Below the pieces are notes generated by a model, which was not told the origin of the DNA, ran no database searches, and saw only the letters and a program-made list of their open reading frames with translations. From contig NZ_FQWC01000006.1 of assembly GCF_900129555.1 (NCBI RefSeq), positions 1 through 64,000 on the forward strand: a DNA stretch of 64,000 nt, read 5' to 3'. This DNA comes from Flavobacterium defluvii. GTDB taxonomy: Bacteria; Bacteroidota; Bacteroidia; Flavobacteriales; Flavobacteriaceae. How positions within the stretch are numbered: position 1 is the first letter of the stretch; each line of letters opens with the position of its first letter. Positions 27,064 to 36,216 of this stretch are shown here, piece by piece. The translations under genes and the position numbers were made by a program.

Positions 27064-28242
27064 TTAATAGTTGAATGTTCCGTATTCGCTTGAAATAGTA
27101 AGTTTTTTAGAATCAGAAGCTTCTACTCTACCTACGATTTGCGCATCAACATTGAATGATTTTGAAATTTCAATAATATCCTGTGCAATGTTTTCAGGAA
27201 CGTATAATTCCATTCTGTGACCGCAGTTGAAAACCTGATACATTTCTTTCCAGTCTGTTTTTGATTGCTCCTGAATTAACTTGAACAATGGCGGAACCGG
27301 AAATAAATTATCTTTTATAACGTGTAAATCTTTTATGAAATGTAGAATTTTAGTTTGCGCGCCGCCGCTGCAGTGAACCATTCCGTGAATATCGTTTGGT
27401 GTGTATTTATCTAAAATTTTCTTGATAATTGGTGCGTAAGTTCTTGTTGGAGAAAGTACTAATTGTCCGGCGTTTATCGGACTATTTTCAACTTCATCCG
27501 TTAAATTAACCTGACCAGAATAAATCAATTCTTCCGGAACGGCTGCATCGTAGCTTTCTGGATATTTTTTAGCTAAATATTTACCGAAAACATCATGACG
27601 TGCAGAAGTAAGTCCGTTACTTCCCATTCCACCATTATAACCTTTTTCGTAAGTTGCTTGTCCAAAAGAAGCCAAACCAACAATTACGTCTCCAGCTTTT
27701 ATGTTTGCATTATCAACAACATCAGCACGTTTGATACGCGCTGTTACTGTAGAATCTACAATGATTGTACGAACCACATCTCCAACGTCTGCAGTTTCTC
27801 CTCCAGTTGAATGAATGGTTACGCCAAAAGATTTTAATTCATTGATTAACTCTTCTGTTCCGTTGATGATTGCTGAAATAACTTCGGCTGGAATTAGATT
27901 TTTATTTCTTCCAATAGTAGAAGAAAGCAAAATATTATCAGTTGCTCCAACACATAACAAGTCGTCAATATTCATGATTAATGCATCTTGAGCGATTCCT
28001 TTCCAAACCGAAAGATCTCCGGTTTCTTTCCAATACATATAAGCCAAAGATGATTTTGTACCCGCTCCGTCAGCATGCATAATTAAGCAGTGATCGTTGT
28101 CCTGAGTTAAATAATCGGGAACAATTTTACAGAATGCCTGTGGAAATAAACCTTTGTCAATATTTTTGATAGCGTTATGTACGTCTTCTTTTGATGCCGA
28201 AACACCTCTTTGTGCATATCTTTTGCTAGAATCTGAACTCAT
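27064..28242 (-). CDS. purM: AIR synthase (phosphoribosylformylglycinamidine cyclo-ligase)
   Basis: Closes the imidazole ring to form AIR in step five of purine synthesis, using ATP. 392 residues, about 45 longer than the enterobacterial enzyme, as usual for the Bacteroidota form. Motifs are DGAGTKSSLAY (58-68), MNIDDLLCVGA with metal/phosphate-binding Asp residues, and STGGETADVGD. The C-terminal AIRS domain has MVHCSGGAQTK and FNCGHRME. A TATCTTTG promoter box lies 27 bp upstream of the ATG. Monocistronic. Confidence 0.9.
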   Translation of the reverse strand: MSSDSSKRYAQRGVSASKEDVHNAIKNIDKGLFPQAFCKIVPDYLTQDNDHCLIMHADGAGTKSSLAYMYWKETGDLSVWKGIAQDALIMNIDDLLCVGATDNILLSSTIGRNKNLIPAEVISAIINGTEELINELKSFGVTIHSTGGETADVGDVVRTIIVDSTVTARIKRADVVDNANIKAGDVIVGLASFGQATYEKGYNGGMGSNGLTSARHDVFGKYLAKKYPESYDAAVPEELIYSGQVNLTDEVENSPINAGQLVLSPTRTYAPIIKKILDKYTPNDIHGMVHCSGGAQTKILHFIKDLHVIKDNLFPVPPLFKLIQEQSKTDWKEMYQVFNCGHRMELYVPENIAQDIIEISKSFNVDAQIVGRVEASDSKKLTISSEYGTFNY

Positions 28243-28268
28243 GAAAATTAGTTTGTGTTGATGTGGTG

Positions 28269-28276
28269 CAAAGATA
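28269..28276 (-). promoter_or_regulatory. -7 box of purM
   Basis: TATCTTTG on the minus strand (CAAAGATA on +) matches TAnnTTTG, 26 bp upstream of the purM start. No TTG at standard spacing. Confidence 0.55.
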
Positions 28277-28346
28277 ATCCCTTTTTTTAATTCTTTGGCT
28301 TATTCAAATATAGGTTTCGAAAAAAATCAAATATTTTGGGATAAAA

Positions 28347-28372
28347 AAACCTGTCTTATAAAAGACAGGTTT
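28347..28372 (-). terminator. Terminator of glnN
   Basis: AAACCTGTCTTTTATAAGACAGGTTT on the minus strand is a perfect 10-bp stem followed by T residues, 23 bp after the glnN stop. Confidence 0.92.
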
Positions 28373-28395
28373 ATAAATTGGGTTTCAGAAAACTA

Positions 28396-30585
28396 TTATT
28401 TAGTAAATAATAATTCTCTGTATTTAGTTAAAGTCCAGCTTTCGTCATCAACTAAAAGTTCTAGCTTATCGCAGTGATTACGAATATCTTCAAAATATGG
28501 TTTTACATTATTGCAATACGCTTCGGCCATTTTTTGAGCATCAGTTAACTGATTTGCTTTTTTTCTTTCGTTGGTCATAGCCAATACTTTAGAATTAATT
28601 CCTTCAATATGACCTGAAATTTCTTTAATTAAAACAATCTGTTCTCTTGCAATAGTTTCAAATTCTTTTCCGAAGATTTCTTTTAATCCTTTTACATTTT
28701 CGATTAACGTATTTTGATAACGAATTGCTGTTGGAATTACGTGATTTCTCGAAATATCTCCTAAAACTCTTCCTTCAATCTGGATTTTTTTAGTGTATTC
28801 TTCCAATTCAATTTCGTAACGCGCTTCGGCTTCAACATGGTTAAAAATCCCTAATTCAGCAAATAAGTCTAAAGCTTGTTTCGAAACTTTAGCTTTAATA
28901 GCTTCCGGAGTTGTTTTAAAATTGCTTAAACCTCTTTTCACCGCTTCTTTTTCCCAGGCTTCACTGTAACCATCGCCTTCAAAAAGGATTTTTTTAGATT
29001 GTTTGATGTATTCTCTTAAAACATTAAAAATGGCATCATCCTTTTTCATGTCTTTCGACTCAATTAGGTTTTCTACTTCATTTTTAAAATCTTTTAATTG
29101 TTTTGCCACAATCGCATTCAAAGTTGTCATTGCGTTTGAACAGTTTGAATTTGATCCAACAGCTCTAAACTCAAATTTATTTCCTGTAAAGGCAAAAGGC
29201 GAAGTTCTGTTACGATCTGTATTGTCTAATAATACGTCTGGAATTTTACCAACTACATTTAATTTAAGATCTGTTTTTTCTTCTGGAGAAAGTTTTCCTG
29301 TTGTAACGCTTTCTAACTCAGATAAAACTTTTGTCAATTGCGCTCCAATAAATACAGACATAATCGCAGGCGGTGCTTCGTTTGCTCCTAACCTGTGATC
29401 GTTACTTGCCGTTGCGATTGAAGCTCTTAATAAAGTTTCGTTATCGTTTACCGCTTTAATCGTATTAATAAAGAATGTCAAAAACTGTAAATTGCTCATT
29501 GGCGTTTTACTCGGACTTAATAAGTTAACTCCTGTGTCTGTCGCCAATGACCAGTTGTTGTGTTTTCCTGATCCGTTTACTCCTTTGAATGGTTTTTCGT
29601 GAAATAATACTTTAAAATCGTGACGTTCTGCCACTCTCTGCATTACATCCATTAATAAAGAGTTGTGGTCTACGGCTAAATTTGTTTCTTCGAAAATCGG
29701 TGCAAGCTCAAACTGATTTGGTGCCACTTCGTTATGACGCGTTTTTACCGGAATTCCTAATAACATACATTCCTGCTCTAAATCTCTCATATAAGTAAGA
29801 GCACGGGTTGGAATTGATCCAAAATAATGATCGTCTAACTGTTGTCCTTTTGCTGAAGTATGTCCTAATAAGGTTCTACCGGTCATCATTAAGTCTGGGC
29901 GTGAATTTGCCAAAGCTTTATCAATGAGGAAATATTCCTGCTCCCATCCTAAAGTTGCGGTTACTTTTTTTACGTTTTTATCAAAATATTTACAAACTTC
30001 TGTCGCCGCTTCGTCAATTGCCGATAATGCTCTTAATAAAGGTATTTTATTATCTAAAGCTTCACCTGTATAAGCAATAAAAACTGTTGGAATACATAAA
30101 GTTGTACCATATATAAATGCCGGAGAAGTCGGATCCCAGGCTGTATAACCTCTTGCTTCAAATGTATTTCTGATTCCGCCGTTCGGGAAACTAGATGCAT
30201 CCGGTTCCTGCTGTACCAATTGCGCGCCACCAAATTTTTCTACAGGATCACTGCCATCATAAGACGTTTCAAAAAAGGCATCGTGCTTTTCTGCAGTCGT
30301 TCCGGTCAGTGGCTGAAACCAGTGTGTATAATGTGTTACGCCTTTTGACAATGCCCATTCTTTCATTCCCATGGCGATATAATCTGCCAATTTTCGTTCT
30401 ATTTTCGTTCCGTGTTGAATGGCATCTCTCACTCCTTTTAAAGCATCCGAAGTTAAATATTGCTTCATGGCTTTCTCATTAAACACATTTGATCCAAAAA
30501 GATTCGATTTCTTATCAATTTCTTCAAAGTGTACCGGCTTTCTTGTAGAAGCTTCTTTTAAAGCTTGGAAACGTAATGTTGACAT
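28396..30585 (-). CDS. glnN: Glutamine synthetase type III
   Basis: Makes glutamine from glutamate, ammonia and ATP. 729 residues, the size of the GSIII class. Motifs are WFQPLTG (about 84), GWEQEYFLID (catalytic Glu pair), RHNEVAPNQFELAPIFE, NGSGKHNNWSLAT and NDHRLGANEAPPAIMS, with the long C-terminal helical extension of the type. It is transcribed away from a second, type II-like synthetase, and the two starts are 427 bp apart. A TATATTTG promoter box lies 49 bp upstream. It ends at a strong terminator. Confidence 0.95.
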   Translation of the reverse strand: MSTLRFQALKEASTRKPVHFEEIDKKSNLFGSNVFNEKAMKQYLTSDALKGVRDAIQHGTKIERKLADYIAMGMKEWALSKGVTHYTHWFQPLTGTTAEKHDAFFETSYDGSDPVEKFGGAQLVQQEPDASSFPNGGIRNTFEARGYTAWDPTSPAFIYGTTLCIPTVFIAYTGEALDNKIPLLRALSAIDEAATEVCKYFDKNVKKVTATLGWEQEYFLIDKALANSRPDLMMTGRTLLGHTSAKGQQLDDHYFGSIPTRALTYMRDLEQECMLLGIPVKTRHNEVAPNQFELAPIFEETNLAVDHNSLLMDVMQRVAERHDFKVLFHEKPFKGVNGSGKHNNWSLATDTGVNLLSPSKTPMSNLQFLTFFINTIKAVNDNETLLRASIATASNDHRLGANEAPPAIMSVFIGAQLTKVLSELESVTTGKLSPEEKTDLKLNVVGKIPDVLLDNTDRNRTSPFAFTGNKFEFRAVGSNSNCSNAMTTLNAIVAKQLKDFKNEVENLIESKDMKKDDAIFNVLREYIKQSKKILFEGDGYSEAWEKEAVKRGLSNFKTTPEAIKAKVSKQALDLFAELGIFNHVEAEARYEIELEEYTKKIQIEGRVLGDISRNHVIPTAIRYQNTLIENVKGLKEIFGKEFETIAREQIVLIKEISGHIEGINSKVLAMTNERKKANQLTDAQKMAEAYCNNVKPYFEDIRNHCDKLELLVDDESWTLTKYRELLFTK

Positions 30586-30633
30586 GTATATAATTTTAAA
30601 AATTCGTAATAATTTTCATTAAAAAATGAGCAA

Positions 30634-30641
30634 CAAATATA
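30634..30641 (-). promoter_or_regulatory. -7 box of glnN
   Basis: TATATTTG on the minus strand matches the TAnnTTTG consensus, 48 bp upstream of the glnN ATG. Confidence 0.55.
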
Positions 30642-30966
30642 AACAATAAAAGTCCCTTTTTTATACTTAAAACTGAGAATTTCACAAGAGGATTTATCAA
30701 CAGATGGAGCCTTTTTTAAAGAATAGTAATTACGTTATAAAGAAATATAACAAAAAACCTCAGTATTATTCATTAAATAAACATTTTTTCATAATTCCTT
30801 AACCTTAAAATTCAAAAACTTACCTTTATTTTTACGAATTTATTTTTTTAAGGCGTTAAAAATTATTTTTTTTAGAATATACCCCTATCAAAATTGTGCT
30901 TCTCAAAAAAATTACACTTCACTAAACAAAATAGCCCCCTAATTTTTAGGACTAAAAAAATAAATC

Positions 30967-30974
30967 TATATTTG
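30967..30974 (+). promoter_or_regulatory. -7 box of glnII
   Basis: TATATTTG followed by ACC matches the consensus, 38 bp upstream of the ATG. Confidence 0.6.
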
Positions 30975-31012
30975 ACCCAGCGAAAAAACAAAAAAAATAA
31001 ATTTATATTATT

Positions 31013-32029
31013 ATGGCTAAAATTAAGTTAGAGTACATTTGGTTAGACGGATACGAACCAACTCAAAATCTTAGAAGTAAAACTAAAGTTGAAGAGCACG
31101 AAAATTTCAAAGGAACATTAGAAGAACTTGGAAATTGGTCATTTGATGGTTCGTCAACTAAACAAGCTGAAGGTGGTTCTTCTGACTGTCTTTTAGTTCC
31201 TGTTGCAATTTATCCAGATCCAACTCGTATCAACGGATGGTTAGTAATGTCTGAAGTTATGTACGCAGACGGAACACCACACCCTTCTAACGGAAGAGCT
31301 ACAATTGATGATGAAGATGATGATTTCTGGTTTGGTTTCGAACAAGAGTATTTCATCATGGATACAAAAACTCAACTTCCACTTGGTTTCCCAGTTGGTG
31401 GATACCCTGCTCCACAAGGGATGTACTACTGTTCAGTAGGTGGAAAAAACACTCACGGTAGAAAATTAGTTGAAGAACACGCTGATTTATGTATCGCTGC
31501 TGGAATTAACTTTGAAGGAATCAACCAAGAGGTTGCTTGTGGACAATGGGAATTCCAATTATTCGCTAAAGGAGCTAAAAAAGCCGGAGATGAAATCTGG
31601 GTTGCTCGTTACTTATTAGACCGTTTAACTGAGAAATATGGTTACTATATTGAATATCACCCAAAACCTCTAGGAGATACAGACTGGAATGGTTCTGGAA
31701 TGCACGCTAACTTCTCTAACTCTGTTCTTAGAACATGTGGTTCTCAAGAAACTTATGAGAAAATCTGTGAAGCTTTCCGTCCTGTTACTAAAGAACACAT
31801 TGCAGTTTACGGAGCTTACAACGAGCAGCGTTTAACTGGTAAACACGAAACTGCTTCTATCAACGATTTCTCTTATGGAGTTTCAGACAGAGGATGTTCT
31901 ATCAGAATTCCTTTGATGACAGTTCAAAGAGGTTGGAAAGGTTGGTTAGAAGACAGAAGACCAGCTTCAAACGGAGACCCTTACAAAATTGCTGCTAGAA
32001 TTATCAAAACTGTTAAATCAGCGCTATAA
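31013..32029 (+). CDS. glnII: Glutamine synthetase type II (eukaryote-like)
   Basis: 338 residues, far shorter than type I (about 470) and of GSII size. Motifs are WSFDGSST (42-49), FGFEQEYFIM (about 107-116, catalytic Glu), GQWEFQ, TDWNGSGMHANFS (about 217-229) and GKHETASINDFSYGVSDRGCSIRIP. It uses glutamate, ammonia and ATP. Codon choice looks highly adapted (TCT, GGT, AAC-rich), which suggests strong expression and that this may be the main housekeeping enzyme. It ends at a strong terminator. Confidence 0.93.
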   Translation: MAKIKLEYIWLDGYEPTQNLRSKTKVEEHENFKGTLEELGNWSFDGSSTKQAEGGSSDCLLVPVAIYPDPTRINGWLVMSEVMYADGTPHPSNGRATIDDEDDDFWFGFEQEYFIMDTKTQLPLGFPVGGYPAPQGMYYCSVGGKNTHGRKLVEEHADLCIAAGINFEGINQEVACGQWEFQLFAKGAKKAGDEIWVARYLLDRLTEKYGYYIEYHPKPLGDTDWNGSGMHANFSNSVLRTCGSQETYEKICEAFRPVTKEHIAVYGAYNEQRLTGKHETASINDFSYGVSDRGCSIRIPLMTVQRGWKGWLEDRRPASNGDPYKIAARIIKTVKSAL

Positions 32030-32053
32030 TTCAAAGCTTAAAATATATCCTAA

Positions 32054-32086
32054 AAGTGCCAGTATTTATTTACTGGCACTTTTTTT
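32054..32086 (+). terminator. Terminator of glnII
   Basis: AAAGTGCCAGTA and TACTGGCACTTT pair around TTTATT, then seven T residues; 25 bp after the stop. Confidence 0.93.
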
Positions 32087-32159
32087 ATACTTTAAACCCG
32101 ACAGGTTTAAAAAAGATGTCTGGTTTACTATTTCTAACTTTGAGAAAGTTCCACCTCCT

Positions 32160-32213
32160 CAACTCAAAACTCAAAACTCAAAACTTAAAACTCATAATTC
32201 AAAATTCATAACT
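32160..32213. repeat. Short tandem repeat of a 9-10-mer (CTCAAAACT)
   Basis: About six degenerate copies of AACTCAAAA/ACTTAAAA/ATTCAAAA run in one direction. It is preceded at 32094 by half of an AAACCCGACAGGTTT repeat whose full form is at 51756-51790. Confidence 0.6.
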
Positions 32214-32262
32214 TTTAAGAATACCTTTCTTATAAATAATTTTTAATTTAAACTTCAAAACT

Positions 32263-32270
32263 TATCTTTG
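32263..32270 (+). promoter_or_regulatory. -7 box of the TerC-family gene
   Basis: TATCTTTG followed by TAAT matches TAnnTTTG, 22 bp upstream of the ATG. Confidence 0.55.
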
Positions 32271-32292
32271 TAATTCATTTAAAAAAATCATC

Positions 32293-33258
32293 ATGATAGT
32301 CTGGACTTTGTTTTTACTGGCCGTAGTTTTTATTCTTGCTTTAGATTTAGGTGTATTCAATAAAACACCACATATTATTAGTACTAAAGAAGCCAGCAAA
32401 TGGACATTGATTTGGGTAACGTTATCTTTTCTTTTTTCCGGAGTAATTTATTGGCTTTACACTACAGATTATATTGCAAATCCTGACGGCCTGAAACCTG
32501 CCGTGGCTTCAATGAAGTTTATCACAGGTTATTTAATCGAATTATCCTTAAGTGTAGATAATATTTTTGTGATTGCGATAATTTTTGCATCTTTTAAAAT
32601 TCCGCAAAAATACCAGCACCGTGTTTTATTCTGGGGAATTCTGGGAGCAATTGTTTTCCGCGGATTAATGATTTTCTTTGGTGTTATGCTGATAAATAAA
32701 TTTAGCTGGACAACTTATCTTTTTGGAGCATTCTTAGTATTTACTGCTATCAAAATGTTGTTTTCCGGAGAAGATGAAGATTTTAATCCAAAGGATTCTT
32801 TTGTATACAAAACATTAGGAAAAGTAATTCCGATTACGTCTCACATGGAGCATGAGAAATTTTTCATTTTAACCGAAAAAGGGAAAAAAGCAGCAACTCC
32901 GCTTTTCGTTGCTTTGATCGTAATTGAAGTTATGGACGTTTTATTTGCCGTTGACAGTGTTCCGGCGATTCTGGCCATTACTTCAGATCCGTTTTTAGTA
33001 TTTAGTTCTAATATTTTTGCCATTCTTGGATTACGTTCTATGTATTTCTTCCTGGCAAATATGCTGGCAAAATTCAGTTTCTTAGAATACAGCCTAGTTG
33101 CTATTTTAGCTTTTGTTGGATTAAAAATGCTTCTTCACGAATGGATTCACGTTCCAGAATGGGCTTCTCTTGGATTTATTGCTCTTTCACTTGTAGTTGG
33201 AATTTTGGTTTCTCTTAAATTTGGAAAAGAAAAAGAACTTACTGATTCTGATTTATAA
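32293..33258 (+). CDS. TerC/Alx-family membrane protein
   Basis: 321 residues, about eight membrane helices. It has the family's acidic intramembrane motifs: ELSLSVDNIFVIAIIFASFKIP (about 82-104) and VIEVMDVLFAVDSVPAILAIT (about 212-232). TerC/Alx proteins are linked to tellurite resistance, alkaline pH response and, in recent work on relatives, manganese export that metallates secreted proteins. Which applies here is unknown. Monocistronic, ending at a terminator. Confidence 0.9.
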   Translation: MIVWTLFLLAVVFILALDLGVFNKTPHIISTKEASKWTLIWVTLSFLFSGVIYWLYTTDYIANPDGLKPAVASMKFITGYLIELSLSVDNIFVIAIIFASFKIPQKYQHRVLFWGILGAIVFRGLMIFFGVMLINKFSWTTYLFGAFLVFTAIKMLFSGEDEDFNPKDSFVYKTLGKVIPITSHMEHEKFFILTEKGKKAATPLFVALIVIEVMDVLFAVDSVPAILAITSDPFLVFSSNIFAILGLRSMYFFLANMLAKFSFLEYSLVAILAFVGLKMLLHEWIHVPEWASLGFIALSLVVGILVSLKFGKEKELTDSDL

Positions 33259-33281
33259 TCGTTTTAAAAATATATTGACAT

Positions 33282-33313
33282 AAAAAAAGGAAATCTTTCG
33301 ATTTCCTTTTTTT
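33282..33313. terminator. Bidirectional terminator between convergent genes
   Basis: AAAAAAAGGAAATC-TTTC-GATTTCCTTTTTTT is a perfect 14-bp stem with A-run and T-run on both sides. It lies between the TerC stop and the stop of the collagen-like lipoprotein. Confidence 0.92.
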
Positions 33314-33329
33314 ATAAAATAAAACTAAA

Positions 33330-33845
33330 TTATAGTTTTATCTTTTTTATGTTGTTATCATTAATATTATATCTTTTGATAACTTCATTATAATTTGAAT
33401 AATCAGGTTTATTAACAGATTTTCCAGTCAAGTATCCAGGAACAATTACAATTCTAATTACTTGATTCAACCTAAAAGAACTCACAACTCCTCCTAAATC
33501 GTTTCCTATCATATAAATACTAACATCAGATATTGTAAAATCATAATCAAATCCAAAATCTAATGTTCCATCTGCTAAATAATAATTTTCCGGAAGTAAT
33601 TTCCAAACATCTCTTCCATTATCAACCCCTGATAATCTGTATACCAAAACCATATCAGAAGGTAAAATAGCAGGACTTAATGCGATTACAGGATTATAAT
33701 TATTTGTATTTGTAAAATTAACATTACTAACTTCATAAACCTCAGCTGGTATTGACCCATCTTGTCCCGGAGGCCCCTCTGGCCCTTCACAACTAGTAAA
33801 TGCCATTAACCCGACTACAGCGAATAACGTAAGTATCTTTTTCAT
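33330..33845 (-). CDS. Lipoprotein with short collagen-like stretch
   Basis: 171 residues. Lipobox FTSC (Cys19) is followed at once by a short Gly-x-y stretch EGPEGPPGQDG, then a beta-rich domain about 35-150. This layout, a GPPGxDG spacer behind the lipidated Cys, occurs in many Bacteroidota surface lipoproteins and probably acts as a spacer from the membrane. No domain with known function is recognised in the rest. Confidence 0.75.
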   Translation of the reverse strand: MKKILTLFAVVGLMAFTSCEGPEGPPGQDGSIPAEVYEVSNVNFTNTNNYNPVIALSPAILPSDMVLVYRLSGVDNGRDVWKLLPENYYLADGTLDFGFDYDFTISDVSIYMIGNDLGGVVSSFRLNQVIRIVIVPGYLTGKSVNKPDYSNYNEVIKRYNINDNNIKKIKL

Positions 33846-33929
33846 AATATATTTTTTTTAAGTTTATAAAAGCATTCCAAAAACCAAACCAAAAATTTTG
33901 TTAAACGGGTTTTGAAATAAAATTTCTAA

Positions 33930-34799
33930 TTATTTTTTTGCAACAACCTGATTCTTAAATAGGATTTTGCTAAAAAATAATACATGGTAAGGTAGTGAAT
34001 TTTCCCAATATTCCCAAGTGTGCGCTCCCGGACGTTCAGTATAATCGTGTTCTACCTTATTATATACTAAGCGACGGTGCAATTCTCTGTTTGGTTCAAT
34101 TAAAAAATCATCGACTCCGCAATCAATAATTAAAGGCAGTTTGTTGGCTTTTATTTTATCCAGCATTCCCATAACGGCGTGCTGTGCGTATAATTCAGAA
34201 TTATCGCTTCGGTCTCCAAAAACAGGCTGCATTAATTTTATTACTTGTGCCGACGATTCGCGATTAAGCATTGTACTCATATCTACTGCTCCGCTCATGC
34301 TTCCGGCAGCGCAGAATAAATCCGGATGGCGGGTTAATAAATATAAAGCACCGTGTCCGCCCATAGAAAGCCCTGTGATTACCCTTCCTGATTTATTAGC
34401 AATCGTTCTATACGTTTTATCAACTTTTTGCACTACTTCCTGTGTAATGAAAGTTTCAAACTGACTTTCTTTATTTACCGGACTGTCCAGATAAAAACTA
34501 AATGTTTCGCCTTCTGGCATTACAATAATTAAATTATATTGATCGGATAAACTCTGAACTAATTTTTTATTTGGAGTATTTTTTAACCAGTCACTAAAAT
34601 GTCCGTAAGCACCATGTAATAAATACATTACCGGAAACGCCGATTTACTTTTTGCATATGAGTTTGGCAAGACAACAGCCGCTTTGTAGGTTTTATTCAT
34701 GGCTGAACTTGCAATTTGTAAAGTATCAACTTTTGCTGCGTATGACATTGACGAAACACACAGAAAAACAAAGAATACTAAAATTTTAAGGTTTTTCAT
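33930..34799 (-). CDS. Exported esterase of the esterase D / Fes-like alpha/beta-hydrolase family
   Basis: 289 residues from the ATG at 34799, which gives a clean signal peptide (MKNLKILVFFVFLCVSSMSYAA). A 25-codon in-frame extension upstream lacks signal features and is rejected. The catalytic triad is visible: Ser145 in GLSMGGHG, an Asp in CGVDDFLIEPNRELH (about 229-232), and His in PGAHTWEYW (about 258). The HGAYGHFSDW oxyanion region is present. Likely periplasmic, acting on acyl or feruloyl-type esters; the substrate is unknown. It is encoded next to the AraC regulator, same strand. Confidence 0.88.
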   Translation of the reverse strand: MKNLKILVFFVFLCVSSMSYAAKVDTLQIASSAMNKTYKAAVVLPNSYAKSKSAFPVMYLLHGAYGHFSDWLKNTPNKKLVQSLSDQYNLIIVMPEGETFSFYLDSPVNKESQFETFITQEVVQKVDKTYRTIANKSGRVITGLSMGGHGALYLLTRHPDLFCAAGSMSGAVDMSTMLNRESSAQVIKLMQPVFGDRSDNSELYAQHAVMGMLDKIKANKLPLIIDCGVDDFLIEPNRELHRRLVYNKVEHDYTERPGAHTWEYWENSLPYHVLFFSKILFKNQVVAKK

Positions 34800-34860
34800 T
34801 TTGATAGTTTTTTTTCGATTAAAGGAATGTAAATATACCTTTTTTCCGAATAAAAAAATT

Positions 34861-34910
34861 AGCCGCGAATTCACGAATTTTTATATAATTCAATTCGTGA
34901 ATTTGCGGCT
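34861..34910. repeat. AGCCGCGAATTCACGAATT inverted repeat
   Basis: Arms AGCCGCGAATTCACGAATT (34861-34879) and AATTCGTGAATTTGCGGCT (34892-34910) are near-perfect reverse complements. It lies between the AraC stop and the esterase start and could terminate the AraC transcript. Same family as 11022-11100. Confidence 0.8.
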
Positions 34911-34934
34911 ATTAAAATTTAACCTTCAAAAATA

Positions 34935-35807
34935 CTAACTAATAATAATCTTATGCTCGTGACGGTACTGCGATGCGCTCTTACCTGTATATTGTTTAAA
35001 CGATTTACTAAAATGACTGAAATTATTAAAACCGCTTTCGTAGCATACTTCATTAATACTTATTGGCTTTTCGGCCAAAAGTTTTGAGGCGTGAACCAGC
35101 CTGTATTCGTTTACAAACTCAGTAAATGTTTTATTTGAAATCTTTTTAAAATATCTGCAAAACGAAGGCGTTGTCATGCTCACTAAATTCGACACCTCAT
35201 CGATAGCGATTGACTGCTGAAAATTATCTTTTACATAATTAAAAACTACATTCATACGATCATTATCCTGTGTCTGCAGTTCCATTGCAAAACCGTCTGC
35301 GTTGAGCAGTGTATATTCTTCAGATGAATCTAACTCATCAAGAATACTCAAAAGGGTTAAAAGACGCTGAAACGGAAGCTGATCTTCCATTGCTTCTATT
35401 TTCTTTCCAATATGTTTTTTAGTTTCACCGCCAAAAGCAATTCCACCTTTGGACTGACTTAAAACATTTTGGATTTTTTTCATTTCCGGTACTCCAAAAA
35501 ACTCATTCCCTAAAAACTCAGGTTTAATATGAATAACCGTTTCGTTTACATTTCCCGTTTTTTCATTTGTAAAACCGCAATGCGGTAAATTAGAGCCTAT
35601 TAAGATCAAACTACCATTTGTGTAATAGGAAACATGGCTTCCTATTTGTCTTTTTCCAGCCCCGCCATTAATATAAACCAACTCAATCTCTGGATGATAA
35701 TGCCATAAATGAGCTTTGCTATTGGTCTTTTCGGCGTGTTTAGTGTAGGTAAAAGAACTTCCGTATGAGTTAGTTATCACTTCAAGAGCTGGGGCAATTG
35801 TCTTCAT
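34935..35807 (-). CDS. AraC-family transcriptional regulator with cupin sensor domain
   Basis: 290 residues from the ATG at 35807; the 14 residues upstream (MILLNLLLFSKEII) look like leader sequence. The N-terminal cupin (about 30-100) has HLWHYHPEIELVYINGGAGKRQIGSH and GSNLPHCGF. The C-terminal double helix-turn-helix (about 185-285) has the AraC signature ASKLLAEKPISINEVCYESGFNNFSHFSKSFKQYTGKSASQYR (landmarks only). Such proteins usually bind a sugar-like ligand. A copy of the 30-bp element found before the three secreted-protein genes lies 60 bp upstream of its start, so autoregulation and control of that cluster are plausible. Confidence 0.9.
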   Translation of the reverse strand: MKTIAPALEVITNSYGSSFTYTKHAEKTNSKAHLWHYHPEIELVYINGGAGKRQIGSHVSYYTNGSLILIGSNLPHCGFTNEKTGNVNETVIHIKPEFLGNEFFGVPEMKKIQNVLSQSKGGIAFGGETKKHIGKKIEAMEDQLPFQRLLTLLSILDELDSSEEYTLLNADGFAMELQTQDNDRMNVVFNYVKDNFQQSIAIDEVSNLVSMTTPSFCRYFKKISNKTFTEFVNEYRLVHASKLLAEKPISINEVCYESGFNNFSHFSKSFKQYTGKSASQYRHEHKIIIS

Positions 35808-35866
35808 GATAATTTCTTTAGAAAATAATAGCAAATTTAACAAAATCATCTAATAAAATTTAAAAA

Positions 35867-35896
35867 TTAACCTATAACGGTTTCGTAAATGAGAAT
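35867..35896 (+). promoter_or_regulatory. 30-bp shared element, copy at the AraC gene
   Basis: TTAACCTATAACGG followed directly by TTTCGTAAATGAGAAT, identical over 30 bp to the other three copies. Read from the AraC gene it lies 60-89 bp upstream of the start codon. No TTG-N23-TAATTTTA promoter follows it on the plus strand. Confidence 0.8.
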
Positions 35897-36127
35897 TTTT
35901 TATCAAAACCATCAAAATTCAAATTAACAAATTGCCTTCAAAACGTTATTTTTTAAACAACTGATATTTTTATTCAGGATTTTTTTAATATATCATATTT
36001 ATTCGACCATTTAAATAGACAATTACTATTTCTGTAAGAAAACCAGAAGTTTTAAAATTTGTTAACATTTTAAAAACATTAAAAAATATCGAGTGAATTA
36101 ACTAAAACACCTAAAAAAATTCAAATT

Positions 36128-36157
36128 TTAACCTATAACGGTTTCGTAAATGAGAAT
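36128..36157 (+). promoter_or_regulatory. 30-bp shared element upstream of secreted paralogue 1
   Basis: The same 30 bp as at 35867. It ends exactly 25 bp before the -33 TTG (36183), a spacing kept in all three paralogue promoters, which suggests an activator site rather than chance homology. Confidence 0.85.
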
Positions 36158-36182
36158 ATAGCACATAAATTGGAAAATAGAG

Positions 36183-36216
36183 TTGATATTATTTTCGCAT
36201 AGCCAATGTAATTTTA
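36183..36216 (+). promoter_or_regulatory. Promoter of secreted paralogue 1
   Basis: TTG at 36183-36185, 23-bp spacer, then TAATTTTA at 36209-36216, close to the Bacteroidota TTG/TAnnTTTG pair. It leaves a leader of about 35 nt. The last base of the -7 box (A for G) weakens the match, fitting a need for an activator. Confidence 0.7.

Larger units (their letters stand above)
30586..31012. promoter_or_regulatory. Divergent control region of the two glutamine synthetase genes
   Basis: 427 bp with no ORF. It holds exact TAnnTTTG boxes for both genes: TATATTTG at 30634-30641 (minus) and at 30967-30974 (plus). The middle (30700-30930) is extremely AT-rich with A/T tracts. No inverted repeat that would stand out as a nitrogen-regulator operator was found. 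Confidence 0.6.

Noticed and set aside
32160..32213. Tandem CTCAAAACT units considered as a CRISPR array
   Set aside because: Units are directly adjacent without unique spacers and no cas genes are present.
34800..34874. 25-codon N-terminal extension of the esterase
   Set aside because: It would place a basic stretch before the signal peptide, and the ATG at 34799 gives a clean signal sequence.
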